Shown piece by piece: positions 5,663 through 8,048 of a DNA stretch of 8,048 bases. The stretch lies in assembly GCA_018711755.1 (NCBI GenBank), contig DVHY01000163.1, positions 1 through 8,048 of the forward strand, given 5' to 3'. Position 1 is the stretch's first letter. Every line of letters starts with the position of its first letter. The notes under the pieces were generated by a model that saw only the letters and a program-made list of their open reading frames with translations, did not search any database and was not told the DNA's origin. The position numbers and the translations under genes were made by a program. Source of the stretch: Candidatus Limivicinus faecipullorum. Its GTDB lineage: Bacteria; Bacillota; Clostridia; Oscillospirales; Oscillospiraceae.

Positions 5663-6026
5663 GGAACTCATATTTTTTCAGCGCATGCCGGAGATGCTGC
5701 CCGTGTACGAGAAACTGCGGGGGCTGCTGGCGGCGGCCTACCCGGACATGGGGCTGAAGGTCACAAAGACCCAGATATCTCTGAGAAACCGCTATGTCTT
5801 TGCCGCCGTGTCCCTGCCCTGGCGGAAGCTGAAGGGCTGGCCGGAAAAATATGTCCTGGTCTCCTTCGGCCTGGGCTGGAAGCTGGAAGACCCGCGGATA
5901 ATACAGGCCGTGGAGCCATATCCGGGGCGCTGGACCCACCATGTACTGCTGGAAAAGCCGGAGGACGTGGACGGACAGCTTATGGACTGGCTGGACCAGG
6001 CCTACGGCTTTTCCATGACAAAGTGA
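5652..6026 (+). CDS. DUF5655 domain protein
   Basis: A 124-residue soluble protein that is essentially one DUF5655 domain. It begins with EELIFFQRMPEMLPVYEKLR (helical), then KVTKTQISLRNRYVFAAVSLP (about 36-56), which contains the conserved V-T-K-T/S-Q-I. The end is DPRIIQAVEPYPGRWTHHV (80-98), where the R-W-T-H-H-V block is typical, followed by a helix DGQLMDWLDQAYGF. The function of the domain is not known; an uptake of a small ligand by the R93/H96/H97 cluster is conceivable but unproven. The ATG at 5652 overlaps the isomerase stop by 11 bases and is preceded by GGGGG about nine bases away; a TTG/ATG further upstream would lie deeper inside the isomerase gene. The arrangement implies translational coupling to the sugar-acid operon. 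Confidence 0.87.
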   Translation: MTDEELIFFQRMPEMLPVYEKLRGLLAAAYPDMGLKVTKTQISLRNRYVFAAVSLPWRKLKGWPEKYVLVSFGLGWKLEDPRIIQAVEPYPGRWTHHVLLEKPEDVDGQLMDWLDQAYGFSMTK

Positions 6027-6037
6027 GGGGGAAGGAC

Positions 6038-6388
6038 ATGGATAAGGAAAAAGTATACGCCATGAAGTTTTCCGCCGTCTACCCGCTGCTGGTGAACAAG
6101 GCCCTGAGAAAGGGCAGAAGCCGGGAAGAAGTGGATAGCCTGACCACCTGGCTCACCGGCTACAGCGCCGGGGATATAGACCGGCTACTTGATTCAGAGC
6201 TGACATATGGGGAGTTTTTCAAAGACGCTCCGGCTCTTAACCCGGACTATGTACGCATAAAAGGCAGTATCTGCGGAGTGCGGGTGGAGGAGATAGTTGA
6301 GCGGCCGATGCGGGAGATACGCTGCCTGGACAAGCTGGTGGACGAACTGGCAAAAGGTAAGCCTGTGGAAAAAATAATAAAGCGATGA
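6038..6388 (+). CDS. DUF2200 domain protein
   Basis: A 116-residue soluble protein covering one DUF2200 domain. Diagnostic stretches are KFSAVYPLLVNKALRKGRS (10-28), WLTGY (38-42), FFKDAPALNPD (60-70), ICGVRVEEI (78-86) and the ending MREIRCLDKLVDELAKGKP (91-109). The function of the family is not known; its compact, largely helical pattern suggests a small binding protein. The start is taken as the ATG at 6038, six bases after GAGGGGG (6025-6031). A GTG at 6023 overlapping the previous stop is possible but would add five residues not seen in the family. It is the last gene of the kinase-isomerase operon, 11 bases behind DUF5655. Whether it serves the sugar-acid pathway or only rides on the transcript is open. 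Confidence 0.9.
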   Translation: MDKEKVYAMKFSAVYPLLVNKALRKGRSREEVDSLTTWLTGYSAGDIDRLLDSELTYGEFFKDAPALNPDYVRIKGSICGVRVEEIVERPMREIRCLDKLVDELAKGKPVEKIIKR

Positions 6389-6392
6389 AATC

Positions 6393-6419
6393 AGCCGGGC
6401 CTGCGCAGCAGGCCCGGCT
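6393..6419. terminator. Hairpin closing the otnK operon, possibly bidirectional
   Basis: A perfect 12-bp GC-rich stem (arms 6393-6404 and 6408-6419, three-base loop) begins five bases after the DUF2200 stop codon. The plus-strand tail, ATTGCTAT, is only mildly T-rich. On the minus strand the tail GATTTCATCGCTTTATTATTTTTT becomes T-rich only after some distance. It is well placed as the end of the convergent transcripts, but efficiency is uncertain. Confidence 0.55.
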
Positions 6420-6449
6420 ATTGCTATGGCTGCTGTGCGTATCCTGTGT

Positions 6450-6498
6450 ATGCCCCAGCAGGGAAGCCGGGGCATTGTTCTGTACTCTCTCAGAGAGT
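6450..6498 (-). terminator. Hairpin pair at the 3' end of the VWA gene
   Basis: Two inverted repeats lie at the end of the VWA gene. ACTCTCT (6484-6490) pairs with AGAGAGT (6492-6498) across the stop codon. A 10-bp stem with one G-T pair (6450-6459 with 6466-6475) follows downstream on the minus strand. There is no T-run after either, so they may protect or fold the mRNA end rather than terminate; termination may occur at 6393-6419. Confidence 0.4.
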
Positions 6499-7872
6499 AA
6501 CCACAGACTCACAGCAACGGTAATCGGTGTCTATATTATGGGCAATGAAGCGGACCTTGAAATTTCGGGGGCTGCACATGGAACCGGGTTCTTCATCAGC
6601 GGCGGACAGGGATTCCGGCACCACGAACTTGATGCATTTTACCAGTATATCCCGGCAGCCGGGGGCATCGTGGGCGGGGATGGCAAAGGTTTTCATACCT
6701 CTCTGGTATTCCATGCCGTTATCGTCCACCTCGGTCAGAGTGGCCGCCAGGGCTACGCGCTTGCCGGGGCACACATTTTTTATGGTCACATCCAGCTGGA
6801 TTATCCGTCCCAAAGACTCCAATTGCACCTCTCCCGCATCTATCAGTACAGAGTCGGCGCAGCCGTCTACACTGATCTCTACGGGTTCGGGGCAGCTTTC
6901 GGGATTGACCACAATGTCGCAGTCCACATCCACTTTCGGGTCAGGGAAGATAACTACGTTGCCCTGGTCGTCGGAGTAGCTGATGGATTGGTTGACCGCT
7001 TTTGTGCCCGGCTCTTTGGACACATGGCGGATAAAGAATTCCAGCAGAGCGCTTTCACTGCCGCTGACGCCCAGCTCGGATATGGTCCACTTGATGTTGT
7101 GGACATCCAGCATCTTGGCTTCGCCTTTGGCCGGAGGCAGGATGCTGGTGATGATAAAGTCGGGACTTACCACTTCATCTATCCTGATGTTGGTGGCGCC
7201 GGTCTTGGTAATGTTTGCGGCCAGCTCGGCGAAGAGCTCTTCCAGGTCTGCCGCATCGGGAGTCACCGCCACATGGGTGGCGTCAGGGTCTGTTGCCCAA
7301 TTGTTCAGAGCCTCTACATTAAGGCCGTCGGCGCCGATGAGACCTATGCAGTATATGATAATGCCCTGGGCCCTGGCCGCGGCGGCTACCGGCGCGGGAG
7401 GCGGGCCTATGGTGGTGCTGCCGTCGGTAAACATCACCATGACCTTGGCGTTGCCGGAGGGCGGGGAGAACAGCTCCGTGGCCTTGGCAAAGGCTTGGGC
7501 GTGATTTGTGTTGCCTCCGGCGGTTAGAGAATCCACGGCGTTCTTCAGAGCATCCACCGAGGTGATAAGCTGGGCATCTACCCTGGCTTCGGTGGCAAAG
7601 CTCACTATGCCTATGCGGCTGCCGCCGCCTATTTGGCCGTCCTTTGAAGAGTCGGTGGCCTCGTCGATTATATCAATAAAGGTTTTGGCACCCTCTTTCA
7701 TGGCGGCCAGCGGAGCGCCGGCCATGCTGCCGGAGCGGTCCAGTATCAGCACGATATCGGTGGGATTTTCAACGATATCCGGGGCCGCAGTGAGGGCAAG
7801 GGTAACCAGCAGAGAGCCGTCGCAGGAAATGCGGTCGACATTTACAAGTTTATTTGAGTTGGTAATACCCAT
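6490..7872 (-). CDS. VWA domain protein with Cys-rich C-terminal half
   Basis: A 460-residue protein with a von Willebrand factor A domain at about residues 38-225. The metal-ion-dependent adhesion site is complete: D45-R-S47-G-S49, Thr122 in GGNTNHA, and D150 in MFTDGS. This domain should bind a divalent metal and a protein partner. The C-terminal half (about 225-460) is predicted beta-rich, resembling DUF11-type repeat regions, and holds nine of the eleven cysteines, including C318, C327, C338, C368, C406, C413, C433 and the pair C453-C454. There is no signal peptide, anchor or sorting motif, so it appears cytoplasmic or leaves by an unrecognised route. The ATG at 7872 is chosen for the AAAGGAGAA (7881-7889) ahead of it and because MGITNSNKLVNVDRI fits the family start; the frame stays open to 8025, but that extension would translate the hairpin at 7953-7987. 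Similar proteins occur in Clostridia. The partner is unknown. It stands alone in the window. Confidence 0.9.
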   Translation of the reverse strand: MGITNSNKLVNVDRISCDGSLLVTLALTAAPDIVENPTDIVLILDRSGSMAGAPLAAMKEGAKTFIDIIDEATDSSKDGQIGGGSRIGIVSFATEARVDAQLITSVDALKNAVDSLTAGGNTNHAQAFAKATELFSPPSGNAKVMVMFTDGSTTIGPPPAPVAAAARAQGIIIYCIGLIGADGLNVEALNNWATDPDATHVAVTPDAADLEELFAELAANITKTGATNIRIDEVVSPDFIITSILPPAKGEAKMLDVHNIKWTISELGVSGSESALLEFFIRHVSKEPGTKAVNQSISYSDDQGNVVIFPDPKVDVDCDIVVNPESCPEPVEISVDGCADSVLIDAGEVQLESLGRIIQLDVTIKNVCPGKRVALAATLTEVDDNGMEYQRGMKTFAIPAHDAPGCRDILVKCIKFVVPESLSAADEEPGSMCSPRNFKVRFIAHNIDTDYRCCESVVTL

Positions 7873-7952
7873 CTGTGTCTTTCTCCTTTCGGGGACATTA
7901 CCCCAATGCAGGATATGCGCCGGACGGAAAGTATGACACAGACGCGGAAAGA

Positions 7953-7987
7953 ACGGAGCCCCGCCGGAATTTCCGGCGGGGCTCCGT
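7953..7987 (-). terminator. Long GC-rich hairpin upstream of the VWA gene
   Basis: A nearly continuous 17-bp inverted repeat (arms 7953-7969 and 7971-7987; in practice about 15 bp with a five-base AATTT loop). On the minus strand it is followed by TTCTTTCC. It lies about 80 bases before the VWA start. It is most simply the terminator of a minus-strand gene right of the window; it could instead be an attenuator in the VWA leader. Between it and the VWA ribosome binding site I find no convincing promoter; TGTCATACT near 7932-7940 is a weak extended -10 candidate. The last 61 bases (7988-8048) hold an AT-rich patch but no recognisable gene. Confidence 0.55.
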
Positions 7988-8048
7988 GCAGACTGTCGAA
8001 AAACCATAAAATAAATGAAAAACAATAGAGCAGCGGGGGAGCGCGAGG

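Noticed and set aside
4841..5942. Two long minus-strand open frames under the isomerase and DUF5655 genes
   Set aside because: Both are antisense to genes with clear family motifs and good ribosome binding sites, and are rich in Pro, Gly and Arg as expected for shadow frames.
6385..7527. A 380-codon open frame on the plus strand across the VWA gene
   Set aside because: It runs antisense to a clear VWA gene, has no family signature and no ribosome binding site; GC-rich coding DNA often leaves such open antisense frames.

Overview
The window reads as a chromosomal stretch from a GC-rich Gram-positive anaerobe, most likely a Clostridia member of the Oscillospirales/Eubacteriales type. This placement is an inference. 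It rests on purine-rich Shine-Dalgarno sites, near-perfect TTGACA/TATAAT promoters in AT-rich islands, and gene families typical of that class: PadR plus HAAS/DUF1700, a cysteine-rich KTR protein, a small two-helix membrane protein, DUF2200, and a MIDAS-type VWA protein with a Cys-rich tail. A strong use of the ATA isoleucine codon runs through the GC-rich genes. I see no rRNA, tRNA, CRISPR array, insertion sequence or phage gene.

Left part (1-2100, minus strand). A consensus promoter at 2052-2079 drives a PadR-type repressor, an overlapping HAAS/DUF1700 membrane protein and an overlapping 58-residue zinc-ribbon-like KTR protein. The unit ends at a very strong intrinsic terminator (748-795). 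Immediately behind that terminator lies a GNAT acetyltransferase with its own ribosome binding site but no visible promoter. The HAAS gene carries an apparent one-base deletion in an A-run (1669-1672) that separates its first nine residues from the rest.

Middle (2100-6420, plus strand). A Cof-type HAD phosphatase is followed by a separately promoted small membrane protein that ends at a good terminator. Next, a perfect promoter (3493-3521) opens a four-gene unit: a four-carbon acid sugar kinase (OtnK/DUF1537 family), a xylose-isomerase-like TIM barrel protein (OtnI-like role possible), a DUF5655 protein and a DUF2200 protein. The genes after the isomerase overlap or nearly abut. The kinase-isomerase pair suggests use of a C4 sugar acid such as a tetronate. 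The dehydrogenase and class II aldolase (OtnC) expected in such pathways are absent from the window.

Right part (6390-8048, minus strand). A 460-residue VWA protein with a complete MIDAS motif, no signal peptide and a cysteine-rich C-terminal half converges on the sugar-acid operon. The two are separated by a short hairpin-rich spacer. A long GC-rich hairpin lies in front of the VWA gene, and the last 60 bases contain no recognisable gene.

Most genes belong to known families. The points most worth a second look are the HAAS frameshift, the coupling of a KTR protein to a PadR/HAAS unit, the terminator-separated acetyltransferase, the minimal kinase-isomerase-DUF5655-DUF2200 operon, and the codon use.
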